From: an uncultured Desulfobulbaceae bacterium
GTDB lineage: Bacteria; Desulfobacterota; Desulfobulbia; Desulfobulbales; Desulfocapsaceae
Reading direction: 5' to 3'
NCBI GenBank assembly: GCA_937910875.1
Contig: CALENA010000026.1
Coordinates: 1-33,008 of the forward strand
Length of the DNA stretch: 33,008 nucleotides
This document shows, one piece after another, positions 1 to 8,096 of the stretch. How positions within the stretch are numbered: the stretch's first letter is position 1; the number at the start of each line of letters is the position of its first letter. Under the pieces are notes generated by a model. That model searched no databases. It saw nothing but the letters and a program-made list of their open reading frames with translations, and was not told the DNA's origin. Made by a program: the position numbers and the translations under genes.

Positions 1-10
1 GGCCTGCTCA

Positions 11-26
11 TGTACTGATCAGTACA
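11..26. repeat. 16-bp perfect palindrome at the left edge
   Basis: The bases TGTACTGATCAGTACA are a perfect palindrome. The same end motif (CAGTACA) returns at 72-78 after a 45-bp spacer, so 11-78 may be a small element with TGTACTG/CAGTACA ends, or a pair of operator-like sites upstream of mlaC. A second short palindrome, CCAGTTTTAAACTGG, lies at 96-110. Function unknown; the window edge prevents seeing what lies upstream. Confidence 0.4.
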
Positions 27-154
27 CTTCGCAAACCTCTTTTTCGCAGCTGACGCACTACTGAAGAATTACAGTACACGGTTTTATGTTCGTTTCCAGT
101 TTTAAACTGGATAGTTACGTTGTTTTAAGATAAAGAGAGAGGAGGGTGGCAGTG

Positions 155-766
155 ATGAGAAAATGGGGGATGGCCCTTGTGATGATGGTGGCGCTGATGG
201 GTTCCGTTGCCGTGGTTTGGGCTGGTCCGACCGAAGAATTGCGGCCGACCATGGACGCGGTGGTTGCCGTATTGATGGACCCGACGTTGCGTGGTGAGGA
301 CCGGCGCAGTCAGCGCAGGACCGTGCTGATGGAGCTTGCCGCCTCCCGCTTTGACTTTGAGGAGATGTCCAAGCGGGTTCTGGGCAAGACCTGGCGGGAA
401 ATAACGGATGCGGAACAGGCCCGCTTTGTCCAGCTCTTCACCAAGCTTCTTGAAAATGCCTATCTTGGCAAGATTGAAAATTATTCGGGCGAGCAGTTCG
501 AGTTCACCGATGAGCGGGTCAAGGACGATCGGGCTGTGGTTTCAACCCTGTTTAAGCATGAAGGTCAGGACATACCGATTCATTATGTCATGATTCTGCA
601 AAAGAGTCGCTGGATGGTCTATGATATCAACGTCGAAGGTGTCAGCTTTGTCAATAATTACCGCCAGCAATTTTCGTCGATCCTGCGCCAGGATAAGTTT
701 GCCGGTCTGGTCCGTCAGATTGAAGAGAAGAATCAGGAGAATGCGGCGGGAGGTGTGACGCAGTGA
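155..766 (+). CDS. mlaC: MlaC/Ttg2D-family phospholipid-binding periplasmic protein
   Basis: This is a 203-residue periplasmic lipid carrier of the Mla system, which shuttles phospholipids between an outer-membrane site and the inner-membrane MlaFEDB ABC transporter. Residues 1-23 form a signal peptide (charged MRK, a hydrophobic stretch, then VWA before GP). The mature part matches the MlaC fold by eye: RFDFEEMSKRVLGKTWREIT, then FTKLLENAYLGKIENY, and the C-terminal WMVYDINVEGVSFVNNYR block. I chose the ATG at 155 because GGAGG at 141-145 sits 9 bases upstream; an in-frame GTG at 146 touches that site and is unlikely. The stop overlaps the next gene by 4 bases. The remaining mla genes, if clustered, would lie left of the window. 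Confidence 0.9.
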   Translation: MRKWGMALVMMVALMGSVAVVWAGPTEELRPTMDAVVAVLMDPTLRGEDRRSQRRTVLMELAASRFDFEEMSKRVLGKTWREITDAEQARFVQLFTKLLENAYLGKIENYSGEQFEFTDERVKDDRAVVSTLFKHEGQDIPIHYVMILQKSRWMVYDINVEGVSFVNNYRQQFSSILRQDKFAGLVRQIEEKNQENAAGGVTQ

Positions 767-1218
767 GTCACGCCGCTCTCTCGGCAGAGCAGTTATCCGT
801 GGTCCTTCCTTTCCTGGACCTGCCGGACCGTTCCCTGCTGGCGCCTTACCTGACCGAGTTGCGGCTTGATCCCGGTGCTGCCCTGTTTGGGGTTGAGGAC
901 CCGGTTGATGGTCTCTGGTTTCTGCTTGAGGGACGTCTGGCCGTACGGAAGATCAATCCCCTCTATGGCAGGGCCCAGGTGATTGCACTCCTTGATCCCG
1001 GGGCCATGGTTGGAGAGAGGGCCCTGCTGGGTGGCGGGCGTCATCGGGCTGAAGTGCGGGCGGTTGCATCGGCCCATCTGGTGCTCCTTGACCGCACGGC
1101 TCTGGATAGGCTGGCCTTGGAGCAGCCGGAAATTTATTTGTCCCTGCTTCGCCGCGCCCTTGTTATCAGTGGTCTGCGCCTGGATAGGGTCTCTGAGCGT
1201 CTGGCCGCTGTTCTTTGA
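763..1218 (+). CDS. Cyclic nucleotide-binding domain protein, stand-alone
   Basis: This 151-residue protein consists almost entirely of one cNMP-binding (cupin-like) domain. The visible phosphate-binding-cassette features are G84-E85, A87-L88 and R95-A96 in the segment GERALLGGGRHRAEVRA. No DNA-binding helix-turn-helix, kinase or channel domain follows, so it is not a complete Crp/Fnr regulator. The GTG start overlaps the mlaC stop (GTGA), so the two are probably co-translated; it may sense a nucleotide and modulate a partner, possibly the lipid transporter. That role is inferred from position only. Confidence 0.75.
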   Translation: MSHAALSAEQLSVVLPFLDLPDRSLLAPYLTELRLDPGAALFGVEDPVDGLWFLLEGRLAVRKINPLYGRAQVIALLDPGAMVGERALLGGGRHRAEVRAVASAHLVLLDRTALDRLALEQPEIYLSLLRRALVISGLRLDRVSERLAAVL

Positions 1219-1478
1219 GGGTGCGTTCGGGGCGGTGAATTTTGGGGAGTTGTGGCCTGATTTATTTTTTTGTGGCCATTTTTGCCTGAATTGATTATTT
1301 TGTCATGTTTTATTGATGGGCTCCTTTTTGTCTTCGCTTCTCGAATGTTGTTTTTTCGGATCGAAACCTTCAGGGCCGCGGACAACTGAGTTGGTCCGTT
1401 CATTCGTGTTGCTGAGAAAAAAATTAAAAGGTCCGTCCCGGGAACAATAGGCTCGTGACGGCCTTGCTGGAGGAAATC

Positions 1479-1667
1479 ATGGCCGTTCCAAAAAGAAGAC
1501 ATTCCCACGCCCGTACCCGCCTGAGACGTTCTCATGACGCCTTGAAGGCGCCGGGTCTTTCCCTTTGTGCCGATTGTGGTGAACCAAAACAGCCGCACCG
1601 CCTCTGTGCCAGCTGTGGCAAATACAAAGGGCGTACCGTATTCAGTTTTGATACCGACCTCGTATAA
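1479..1667 (+). CDS. rpmF: 50S ribosomal protein L32
   Basis: A 62-residue bL32 protein. It opens MAVPKRRHSHARTRLRR, typical of the family, and has a zinc ribbon with C30, C33, C43 and C46. The ATG at 1479 is preceded by GGAGG at 1469-1473; a longer reading from 1455 would add eight residues that the family lacks. It is followed 10 bases later by plsX, the usual rpmF-plsX pairing. The yceD (DUF177) gene that often precedes rpmF is not present; the 260 bases upstream hold no gene I can support. Confidence 0.95.
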   Translation: MAVPKRRHSHARTRLRRSHDALKAPGLSLCADCGEPKQPHRLCASCGKYKGRTVFSFDTDLV

Positions 1668-1677
1668 GGGGTAGCCT

Positions 1678-2697
1678 GTGCGGATTGCCCTGGACGCCAT
1701 GGGCGGAGATCACGGTTCCCAGGAACTGGTCGCCGGGGCTGTGCTTGCTGCGCGTCAGCCTGGGTTGCAGCTGGTGTTGGTTGGTGACCAGCAACAGCTC
1801 TGCTCCTGCCTGCAGCAGGCCACACGTGACTCCTCTCTCTTGTCGCGGATCGAGATCGTCCATGCCTCCCAGGTGGTGGCCATGGACGAGTCTCCCGTAG
1901 ACGCCATCCGTCGTAAAAAAGATTCCTCGATCATGGTAGCCTTTGACCTTGCCGACCGAGGCGATGTAGAAGCCGTGGTCAGCGCCGGTAATTCCGGGGC
2001 TACCATGGCAGCGGCTGTCCGCAAGCTTGGCCGGATCAAGCACGTCGCCCGGCCTGGAATCGCCAGTATCTTTCCCACGTTGAAAAAGCCGGTGGTGATG
2101 ATGGATGTCGGGGCCAATGTTGATTGCCGGCCCCAGCATCTGGTCCAGTTTGCGATCATGGCCTCCAGTTTCTCGCGTATCCTCGATACCACCAATCCCC
2201 GGGTCGGAATTCTCAGTATCGGTGAAGAGACCGGCAAGGGCAATGTCCTGGTCAAGGAAACCCATGCCCGTCTGGCCAAGAGTTCGCTCAACTTTATCGG
2301 GAATGTCGAGGGGCGGGATGTCTTTCAGGGTGATGTGGACGTGGTGGTCTGTGACGGGTTCGTCGGGAATATCTGTCTCAAGATCAGCGAGGGACTGGCC
2401 GAGGCAACCATGCGGATGCTGAGAGATGAAATCAAAAAATCTTTGCTGGCCCAGATTGGCTATTTTCTTGCCCGACCAGCCTTTCAGGTCTTTAAAAAAC
2501 GGGTTGACTATGCAGAGTATGGTGGCGCCCCCCTGCTGGGGATTAACGGCACCGGAATCATCTGTCATGGCAAGTCCAGCGCCGAGGCCATCAAGAATGC
2601 GATTTTTGAGGCAGCTGAAATGGTGAAGCGCAGGGTCAATGACCGGATCGCTGAGAGCCTGGCTGCCAATGCCCTGATTGCGGAGGCCGATGTCTGA
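1678..2697 (+). CDS. plsX: Phosphate acyltransferase PlsX
   Basis: PlsX converts acyl-ACP and phosphate to acyl-phosphate, the donor used by PlsY to start phospholipid synthesis at the membrane. The 339-residue length is normal for the family. The N-terminus IALDAMGGDHG, the SAGNSGATMAAAV segment and the late GNICLKISEG and GINGTGIICHGKS blocks are PlsX hallmarks. Translation starts at a GTG, with AAGGGG at 1666-1671 overlapping the rpmF stop and spaced 6 bases away. The stop shares one base with the fabH start (TGATG), which implies translational coupling. Confidence 0.95.
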   Translation: MRIALDAMGGDHGSQELVAGAVLAARQPGLQLVLVGDQQQLCSCLQQATRDSSLLSRIEIVHASQVVAMDESPVDAIRRKKDSSIMVAFDLADRGDVEAVVSAGNSGATMAAAVRKLGRIKHVARPGIASIFPTLKKPVVMMDVGANVDCRPQHLVQFAIMASSFSRILDTTNPRVGILSIGEETGKGNVLVKETHARLAKSSLNFIGNVEGRDVFQGDVDVVVCDGFVGNICLKISEGLAEATMRMLRDEIKKSLLAQIGYFLARPAFQVFKKRVDYAEYGGAPLLGINGTGIICHGKSSAEAIKNAIFEAAEMVKRRVNDRIAESLAANALIAEADV

Positions 2698-3671
2698 TGG
2701 GGACGGTTATCTTGGGGACCGGCTCCTGTCTGCCGGAACGGGTTGTGACCAATCATGACCTGGCAGAGATTGTTGAGACCAATGACGAATGGATTCGGAC
2801 CCGGACCGGAATCAAGACCCGCCGAATTGCTGCAGCCGGTGAGGAAACCTATCGTCTGGCAGCACGTGCTGCAGAGCAGGCCCTGGCCATGGCCGGAGTT
2901 GCAGCCGCTGATCTCGACCTGATCGTGGTCGGGACCATCACCTCGCATATGCTCATGCCCTCCACCGCCTGCTTTGTTCAGAAGGAGATTGGCGCAACCA
3001 AGGCCTTTGCCTTTGATCTGAACGCCGCCTGTCCCGGTTTCCTCTATGGCCTCGATGTGGCCGATCAATATGTCCGGGCCGATCCCAGCCGCAAAATTCT
3101 GGTCATTGGCGCTGAAACTCTGTCTACCCGTACCAACTGGGAAGATCGCAATACCTGCGTCCTGTTCGGTGACGGTGCCGGAGCCGCAGTGGTTGGAGGT
3201 GGCCCTCAGGGTCGGGGCATGGTTGGTTCCGTGCTGTGTTCTGATGGCCGGCTCTGGAGTCTTCTGCATATGCATGCCCCTGTCAGCAACAATGCTGATC
3301 TTGAGGAGCCCGACCATCCTGGTGTCCATATCATCATGGAGGGCCGTGAAGTCTTCAAGTACGCGGTCAAGGCCATGGAGACTTCCATCAGTGATCTTCT
3401 GCACCGTGAGGGAGTGTCGCTGGATGAGATCGATCTTTTCATTCCTCATCAGGCCAATATCCGTATACTGAACAAGCTGGTTGAACGCATTGGTATTCCT
3501 CTGGAAAAGGTGTTCATCAATGTCGAGAAATATGGTAATACTTCTGCCGCTTCCATTCCCATTGCCCTGGATGAGGCCAATCGGGGGGGACGGCTGAAGC
3601 CTGGCAACAAGCTTTTGATTTGTTCCTTTGGTGGCGGTTTCACCTGGGGCGCAAGCCTGATTAACTGGTAA
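2697..3671 (+). CDS. fabH: 3-oxoacyl-ACP synthase III (KAS III)
   Basis: FabH begins fatty-acid chains by condensing an acyl-CoA, usually acetyl-CoA, with malonyl-ACP. The catalytic triad is intact: C112 (NAACPGF), H251 (FIPHQANIRI) and N281 (KYGNTSAAS). Length is 324 residues, as usual. It overlaps plsX by one base and is followed 12 bases later by the acyl-CoA dehydrogenase gene rather than by fabD, the more common neighbour. Confidence 0.95.
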   Translation: MGTVILGTGSCLPERVVTNHDLAEIVETNDEWIRTRTGIKTRRIAAAGEETYRLAARAAEQALAMAGVAAADLDLIVVGTITSHMLMPSTACFVQKEIGATKAFAFDLNAACPGFLYGLDVADQYVRADPSRKILVIGAETLSTRTNWEDRNTCVLFGDGAGAAVVGGGPQGRGMVGSVLCSDGRLWSLLHMHAPVSNNADLEEPDHPGVHIIMEGREVFKYAVKAMETSISDLLHREGVSLDEIDLFIPHQANIRILNKLVERIGIPLEKVFINVEKYGNTSAASIPIALDEANRGGRLKPGNKLLICSFGGGFTWGASLINW

Positions 3672-3683
3672 ACAGGAGAAAAG

Positions 3684-4838
3684 ATGGATTATTTTTTATC
3701 TGAAGAGCAGGAAATGATCGTTGAGACGGCCCGGCAGATTGCTGATGAACGGATCATCCCCGCTCGTGCTGAACTGGACGAAAAACATGAGTTTCCGCGC
3801 GCCATCCTCAACGAGATGGCCCGGGCCGATCTGTTTGCCGTGCCGATCCCTGAGGAGTATGGCGGGTTTGGCGGCGGGTGCATTGACAATGTCCTGGCCC
3901 TGGAGCAGCTGGGGCGTGGCTGTGTCGGTGTTGGAACCGCCTTTGCCGCCAATATCCTGGGGATCTACCCGATCATGATCGCAGGCTCTGACGAGATGAA
4001 GAACAGGTATCTGCCGGACGTGGCCACAGGTAAGAAATTTGCGGCCTTTGGCCTGACCGAGGCCAATGCCGGTTCCGATGCCTCAGGCATCCGGACAACA
4101 GCGGTCCTGGATGGTGACGAATGGGTCATCAACGGGACCAAGCAGTGGATCACCAATGGCGGTGAGGCCCAGATCTACACGGTGGTGGCCATCACCGACC
4201 GCAGTCGCGGGCCGCGTGGCGCCTCCATGTTTGTGATTGAAGAGGGTGATCCCGGGTTTACCTGCGGCCCCAAAGAAAAGAAGATGGGAATCCGCGCCTC
4301 ATCAACCACCGAGTTGATCTTCAAGGACTGCCGGATTCCCAAAGACCGTCTGATCGGTCGAGCCGGAACCGGTTTTATCACGGTCATGAAGACCCTGGAT
4401 TCATCCCGGCCCGGTATCGCGGCCCTTGGTCTGGGGCTGGCCCAGGGCGCCCTGGATGAGGCTGCAAGCTATGCCAAGCAGCGGATACAGTTCGGCAAAC
4501 CGATCATCTCGTTTCAGGCCGTCCAGCACCTGCTGGCTGACATGGCCATTCAACTTGAGGCGGCCCGGGCCCTGGTCTATGGCGCGGCCAGACATATTGA
4601 TGCCCATCCCAAGGATATGTCCAAGGTCTCGTCCATGTGCAAGGTCTATGCCACTGATATGGCCATGAAGGTGACTACCGATGCCGTTCAGGTGATGGGT
4701 GGTTATGGATTCATGTGTGAGTATCCGGTGGAGAAGATGATGCGGGACGCCAAGATCCTGCAGATCTATGAGGGGACCAACCAGATCCAGCGGAACGTCA
4801 TCGGCCAGGAATTGAACAAGGAGTACGCCCGTAACTGA
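3684..4838 (+). CDS. Acyl-CoA dehydrogenase family flavoprotein in the fab operon
   Basis: A 384-residue protein of the short/medium-chain (butyryl-CoA-like) acyl-CoA dehydrogenase family, an FAD enzyme that interconverts acyl and 2-enoyl thioesters. Visible landmarks are the FGLTEANAGSDASG and WITNGG flavin/substrate blocks, the R-Q-FGKPI region, and the catalytic base E363 in IYEGTNQIQRNV. The ATG has AACAGGAG just upstream. It is followed 18 bases later by etfB and etfA, its expected electron partner. Its place between fabH and fabG suggests a link to fatty-acid synthesis or chain supply, for example reduction of enoyl groups, but that is inference. Ordinary beta-oxidation or branched-chain degradation remains possible. 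Confidence 0.9.
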   Translation: MDYFLSEEQEMIVETARQIADERIIPARAELDEKHEFPRAILNEMARADLFAVPIPEEYGGFGGGCIDNVLALEQLGRGCVGVGTAFAANILGIYPIMIAGSDEMKNRYLPDVATGKKFAAFGLTEANAGSDASGIRTTAVLDGDEWVINGTKQWITNGGEAQIYTVVAITDRSRGPRGASMFVIEEGDPGFTCGPKEKKMGIRASSTTELIFKDCRIPKDRLIGRAGTGFITVMKTLDSSRPGIAALGLGLAQGALDEAASYAKQRIQFGKPIISFQAVQHLLADMAIQLEAARALVYGAARHIDAHPKDMSKVSSMCKVYATDMAMKVTTDAVQVMGGYGFMCEYPVEKMMRDAKILQIYEGTNQIQRNVIGQELNKEYARN

Positions 4839-4856
4839 CGGGGGTGAAGAGGTGGC

Positions 4857-5636
4857 ATGAAGATCATCGTCTGTGTGAAACAGGTCCCGGATGCCAAAGA
4901 CGTGCGTCTGGACCCGATAACCAATACCTTGGCTCGCGAGGGTGTGCAGTCGATCATGAATCCGTATGATCAGCATGCCCTGGAAGAGGCCGTTCGCCTG
5001 AAAGATGAGCTGGGGGCTGAAGTGGTTGTCCTGACCATGGGGCCGCCCCAGGCCGGGGAGGTCCTGCGTCAGGCCATTGCCTGCGGGGCTGATCACGGGG
5101 TGCTGGTGTCTGATCGGGCCTTTGCCGGGGCAGATACCTGGGCCACCTCCTATACCCTGGCCCAGGCGGTGAACACCCTGGGTGGGGCTGATCTGATCCT
5201 CTGCGGCAAACAGGCCATAGACGGAGATACCGCCCAGGTGGGTCCCGGCCTGGCCATGCGTCTCGATATCCCCTTTGTCACCTGTGTCCAGAAAGTTCGT
5301 GAGGCGGATGCCTCCGGTCTGGTGGTCGAACGGATGATGGATGACGGCTATGATGTGGTGGCCGTTGATTATCCGGCCCTCTTGACGGTGGTCAAGGATT
5401 TGAATATTCCTCGGGTTCCCTCGCTCAAGGGAAAGATGCGGGCCAAGAAGGCAGTGCTGCAGACCCTGAGTGCCGCTGATGTCGGTGCCGATCCGGCCCT
5501 GATCGGTCTGGCCGGTTCTCCAACCCAGGTGGTCCGGGTTTTTCCGCCGGAGCCCCGGGGAGAGCGGACTGTCTTGAGTGGTACCCTGGATGAACAGGTC
5601 AGCGAGTTGGCCCGGCGGCTGAGCGCCTATCTTTAA
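4857..5636 (+). CDS. etfB: Electron transfer flavoprotein subunit beta
   Basis: EtfB pairs with EtfA to carry electrons to or from acyl-CoA dehydrogenases. The 259-residue sequence begins MKIIVCVKQVPDAK. It carries the segments RAFAGADTWATSY (87-99) and GKQAIDGDTAQVGP (117-130). This version resembles the clostridial EtfB proteins that bind an extra FAD, whereas the mitochondrial-type subunit binds AMP. That makes electron bifurcation worth testing but does not prove it. GAGGTGG precedes the ATG. Stop-to-start distance to etfA is 24 bases. Confidence 0.95.
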   Translation: MKIIVCVKQVPDAKDVRLDPITNTLAREGVQSIMNPYDQHALEEAVRLKDELGAEVVVLTMGPPQAGEVLRQAIACGADHGVLVSDRAFAGADTWATSYTLAQAVNTLGGADLILCGKQAIDGDTAQVGPGLAMRLDIPFVTCVQKVREADASGLVVERMMDDGYDVVAVDYPALLTVVKDLNIPRVPSLKGKMRAKKAVLQTLSAADVGADPALIGLAGSPTQVVRVFPPEPRGERTVLSGTLDEQVSELARRLSAYL

Positions 5637-5660
5637 ACACGGCGGCGGAGAAAAATTGCG

Positions 5661-6854
5661 ATGTTGATTGTTGATCAGGAGCTGTGTATTGGTTGTGGTG
5701 TGTGTGAGGCCAGTTGTGCCTTTGCGGCCATCGAGGTGGTGGACGGATGCGCGGTGGTTGGTGATGCCTGTACCCTGTGCGGGGCCTGTGTCGAAAGCTG
5801 TGAGGTTGAAGCCCTCCGTATTGAGGGGGCGGAAAAGACTCAGGTGGTTGATATCTCGGCCTGGTCCGGAGTCTGGGTCTATGCCGAGTTTCGGCATGGG
5901 CAGCTGGCCCAGGTTGCCCTTGAACTGCTGGGGGCCGGTCGCAGGTTGGCCGATGCCCGTGGCGTTACCTTGACCGCGATTCTCATGGGCAGTGTAACCG
6001 GTGAGGCCGCGCAGATCCTGATTGGTCACGGTGCTGATCGGGTTCTGCGGATCGATCGGCCCGAGTTGCTTCATTTCAGTGATGAGGCGTATGGCGCGAT
6101 ACTCACTGAGCTGATCCGCAAGGAGCAGCCGGAGATCGTCCTGGCCGGTGCCACTGCCATGGGCCGTTCCTTTATTCCGGCCGTGGCCAATATCCTGGGG
6201 GCCGGGCTTACGGCTGACTGCACCCGTCTTGATATCCGGGAAGAAGATGGCGCCCTGCTCCAGACCCGGCCGGCCTTTGGCGGGAATATCATGGCTACCA
6301 TTGTCTGTCCTCATTCTCGGCCGCAGATGTCGACGGTGCGGCCCAAGGTCATGCGTGAGCTTGAGTTTGATACGAGTCGCCAGGGTGAGATTGTTGACGT
6401 GGCCGTTTTGCCCGAGTGGCTCAAGAGTCGTGTTCGGGTCCTGGAGTCGGTGGTGACTGATCAGGATGATGTCAATATCCAGGAGGCCGATATCCTGGTC
6501 TCCGGAGGTCGGGGGCTCGACAGCGAAAAGGGCTTTGTGCTGATGCGTGAACTGGCTGATGTCCTGAACGGTTCCGTGGCGGCCACCCGGGCGGCAGTGG
6601 ATGCCGGCTGGATCAAGTATCCGCATCAGGTGGGACAGACCGGCAAGACCGTGGCGCCCAGTCTCTATATTGCCTGTGGAATATCCGGCGCCATTCAGCA
6701 TGTGGCCGGGATGCAGTCGGCCGAGACCATTGTCGCCATCAACCGGGACAAGGACGCACCGATCTTTGATGTCGCGGATTTTGCCCTGGTGGGTGATCTG
6801 TATGAGATTGTCCCCAAATTGATCCGGGCCATAGAGGAGCAGCGAAGAGCATGA
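5661..6854 (+). CDS. etfA: Electron transfer flavoprotein subunit alpha with N-terminal ferredoxin domain
   Basis: This 397-residue EtfA is longer than the usual ~320 because of an N-terminal 2x[4Fe-4S] ferredoxin domain. Cluster ligands are C9, C12, C15, C19 and C37, C40, C43, C47, both in C-x2-C-x2-C-x3-C spacing. The rest is a normal EtfA with a C-terminal FAD domain (VSGGRGL, then GQTGKTVAPSLYIACGISGAIQH). Such fusions are known from anaerobes and provide a route for electrons to a ferredoxin-like partner or membrane oxidoreductase. The stop overlaps the fabG start (ATGA), tying it to the fatty-acid operon. Confidence 0.95.
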   Translation: MLIVDQELCIGCGVCEASCAFAAIEVVDGCAVVGDACTLCGACVESCEVEALRIEGAEKTQVVDISAWSGVWVYAEFRHGQLAQVALELLGAGRRLADARGVTLTAILMGSVTGEAAQILIGHGADRVLRIDRPELLHFSDEAYGAILTELIRKEQPEIVLAGATAMGRSFIPAVANILGAGLTADCTRLDIREEDGALLQTRPAFGGNIMATIVCPHSRPQMSTVRPKVMRELEFDTSRQGEIVDVAVLPEWLKSRVRVLESVVTDQDDVNIQEADILVSGGRGLDSEKGFVLMRELADVLNGSVAATRAAVDAGWIKYPHQVGQTGKTVAPSLYIACGISGAIQHVAGMQSAETIVAINRDKDAPIFDVADFALVGDLYEIVPKLIRAIEEQRRA

Positions 6855-7594
6855 GTCTGCAGGGAAAAACAGTTCTGGTGACCGGCGGCAGTCGTGGGAT
6901 CGGCCGTGCGGTCTGTGTCCGTCTGGCCCGGATGGGTGGCCACGTCTATTGCAACTATGTCAGCAATCCGGCAGCAGCCGAAGAGACCCTGGAGTTGATC
7001 CGGGCGGCCGGCGGCAACGGTGAGGCCCTGGCCTTTGATGTGGCCGATGTGGATCAGGTCCAGGCCGCGATCAAACAGATTGGGGCGGATCGTGGTTCAC
7101 TGGATGTCCTGGTGAATAACGCCGGTATTACCCGTGACGGTCTGGTGGCCCGGATGAAGGAAGACGATTGGGACGCCGTCCTGGACACAAATCTCAAGGG
7201 TGCTTTTTTCTGTGCCAAGGCGGCCAGTCGGCTGATGATGAAGCAACGTTGGGGCCGGATCATCAATGTCACCTCGGTGGTCGGTTTTGCCGGAAATGCC
7301 GGACAGGTGAACTATGCCGCGGCCAAGGCCGGCCTGGTGGGGCTGACCAAGTCCATGGCCCGGGAGTTTGCCTCCCGGAATATCACAGTCAACGGAGTGG
7401 CCCCGGGCTATATTGTCACCGACATGACCAGTGGCTTGAGTGCAGAGATCCAGGCCAAGATCAAGGGCGAAATCCCCCTGGCCGAGTTGGGCAGTCCCGA
7501 GGACGTGGCCGGTGCTGTGGCCTATCTGGCAAGCGATGACGGTCGTTATGTCACCGGCCAGGTCCTGCATGTCAATGGCGGGATGTACATGTGA
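6851..7594 (+). CDS. fabG: 3-oxoacyl-ACP reductase
   Basis: FabG reduces 3-oxoacyl-ACP to 3-hydroxyacyl-ACP with NADPH. It is a 247-residue short-chain dehydrogenase with the cofactor motif TGGSRGIG (11-18), NNAG at 89-92 and the catalytic residues N114, S142, Y155 and K159. The ATG overlaps the etfA stop by four bases, so all three genes acd-etfB-etfA are embedded in the same transcript as fab genes. The gap of 186 bases to acpP holds a likely extra promoter. Confidence 0.95.
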   Translation: MSLQGKTVLVTGGSRGIGRAVCVRLARMGGHVYCNYVSNPAAAEETLELIRAAGGNGEALAFDVADVDQVQAAIKQIGADRGSLDVLVNNAGITRDGLVARMKEDDWDAVLDTNLKGAFFCAKAASRLMMKQRWGRIINVTSVVGFAGNAGQVNYAAAKAGLVGLTKSMAREFASRNITVNGVAPGYIVTDMTSGLSAEIQAKIKGEIPLAELGSPEDVAGAVAYLASDDGRYVTGQVLHVNGGMYM

Positions 7595-7656
7595 TCGCAG
7601 ATGCGCACAGGCGATGTCTGTTGTGCAGTATCCTTGGGCCCAGCTACAGATAAGAG

Positions 7657-7685
7657 TTGAAAATTGTGCCGTGAGGCGGTATCAA
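7657..7685 (+). promoter_or_regulatory. Candidate sigma-70 promoter for acpP-fabF
   Basis: TTGAAA at 7657-7662 and TATCAA at 7680-7685 are separated by exactly 17 bases in the fabG-acpP gap. A separate promoter here would suit acpP, which is normally needed in large amounts. Found by eye only. Confidence 0.45.
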
Positions 7686-7780
7686 GAAAGGAAGTGTAAA
7701 CGTTGACTGTCCCGGTTTACGGGGGTCGATTTTTGAAATCACAGGATGAATTGTCCGGTTATATTGAAGGGAGAACGGAA

Positions 7781-8014
7781 ATGGCTATAGACCAGCAGAT
7801 GGTTGATATTATTGTTGAGCAGTTGAGTGTTGAAAAAGACAAGGTTGTTCCCAATGCCTCTTTCGTCGATGACCTGGGTGCCGACTCCCTGGATCTGGTG
7901 GAATTGATTATGGCCATGGAAGAAGAATTTGACGTGGAGATCCCTGACGAAGAGGCCGAGAAGATTAATACGGTCCAGAATGCTATCGACTTTGTGAATA
8001 ATCTCAAGAAGTAA
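7781..8014 (+). CDS. acpP: Acyl carrier protein
   Basis: A 77-residue acidic carrier protein that holds growing acyl chains on a 4'-phosphopantetheine arm. The attachment serine is S36 in [11 protein letters not shown]. The start at 7781 (MAIDQQMVD) is preceded by AAGGGAGA and gives the usual length; an upstream in-frame start at 7703 would add 26 residues not found in the family. fabF follows 82 bases later, separated by a hairpin (GGCTCTGG 8036-8043 with CCAGAGCC 8058-8065) that has no U-run. Confidence 0.97.
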   Translation: MAIDQQMVDIIVEQLSVEKDKVVPNASFVDDLGADSLDLVELIMAMEEEFDVEIPDEEAEKINTVQNAIDFVNNLKK

Positions 8015-8035
8015 GGTTTGGGGCAGCGGTTCTCT

Positions 8036-8065
8036 GGCTCTGGTCGACTCGAGTGGGCCAGAGCC
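8036..8065 (+). other. Hairpin in the acpP-fabF gap
   Basis: GGCTCTGG (8036-8043) pairs with CCAGAGCC (8058-8065) across a 14-base loop. No T-run follows, so it is unlikely to be an efficient terminator; it may stabilise the abundant acpP message or be a processing site. Confidence 0.4.
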
Positions 8066-8096
8066 GGTTGCTTGACCTGTTGAGAGGAGAGACACG

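Noticed and set aside
4401-6701. A 766-codon open frame on the minus strand opposite acd, etfB and etfA
   Set aside because: It is the mirror of well-supported plus-strand genes, has no family resemblance and is explained by codon bias in GC-rich coding DNA.
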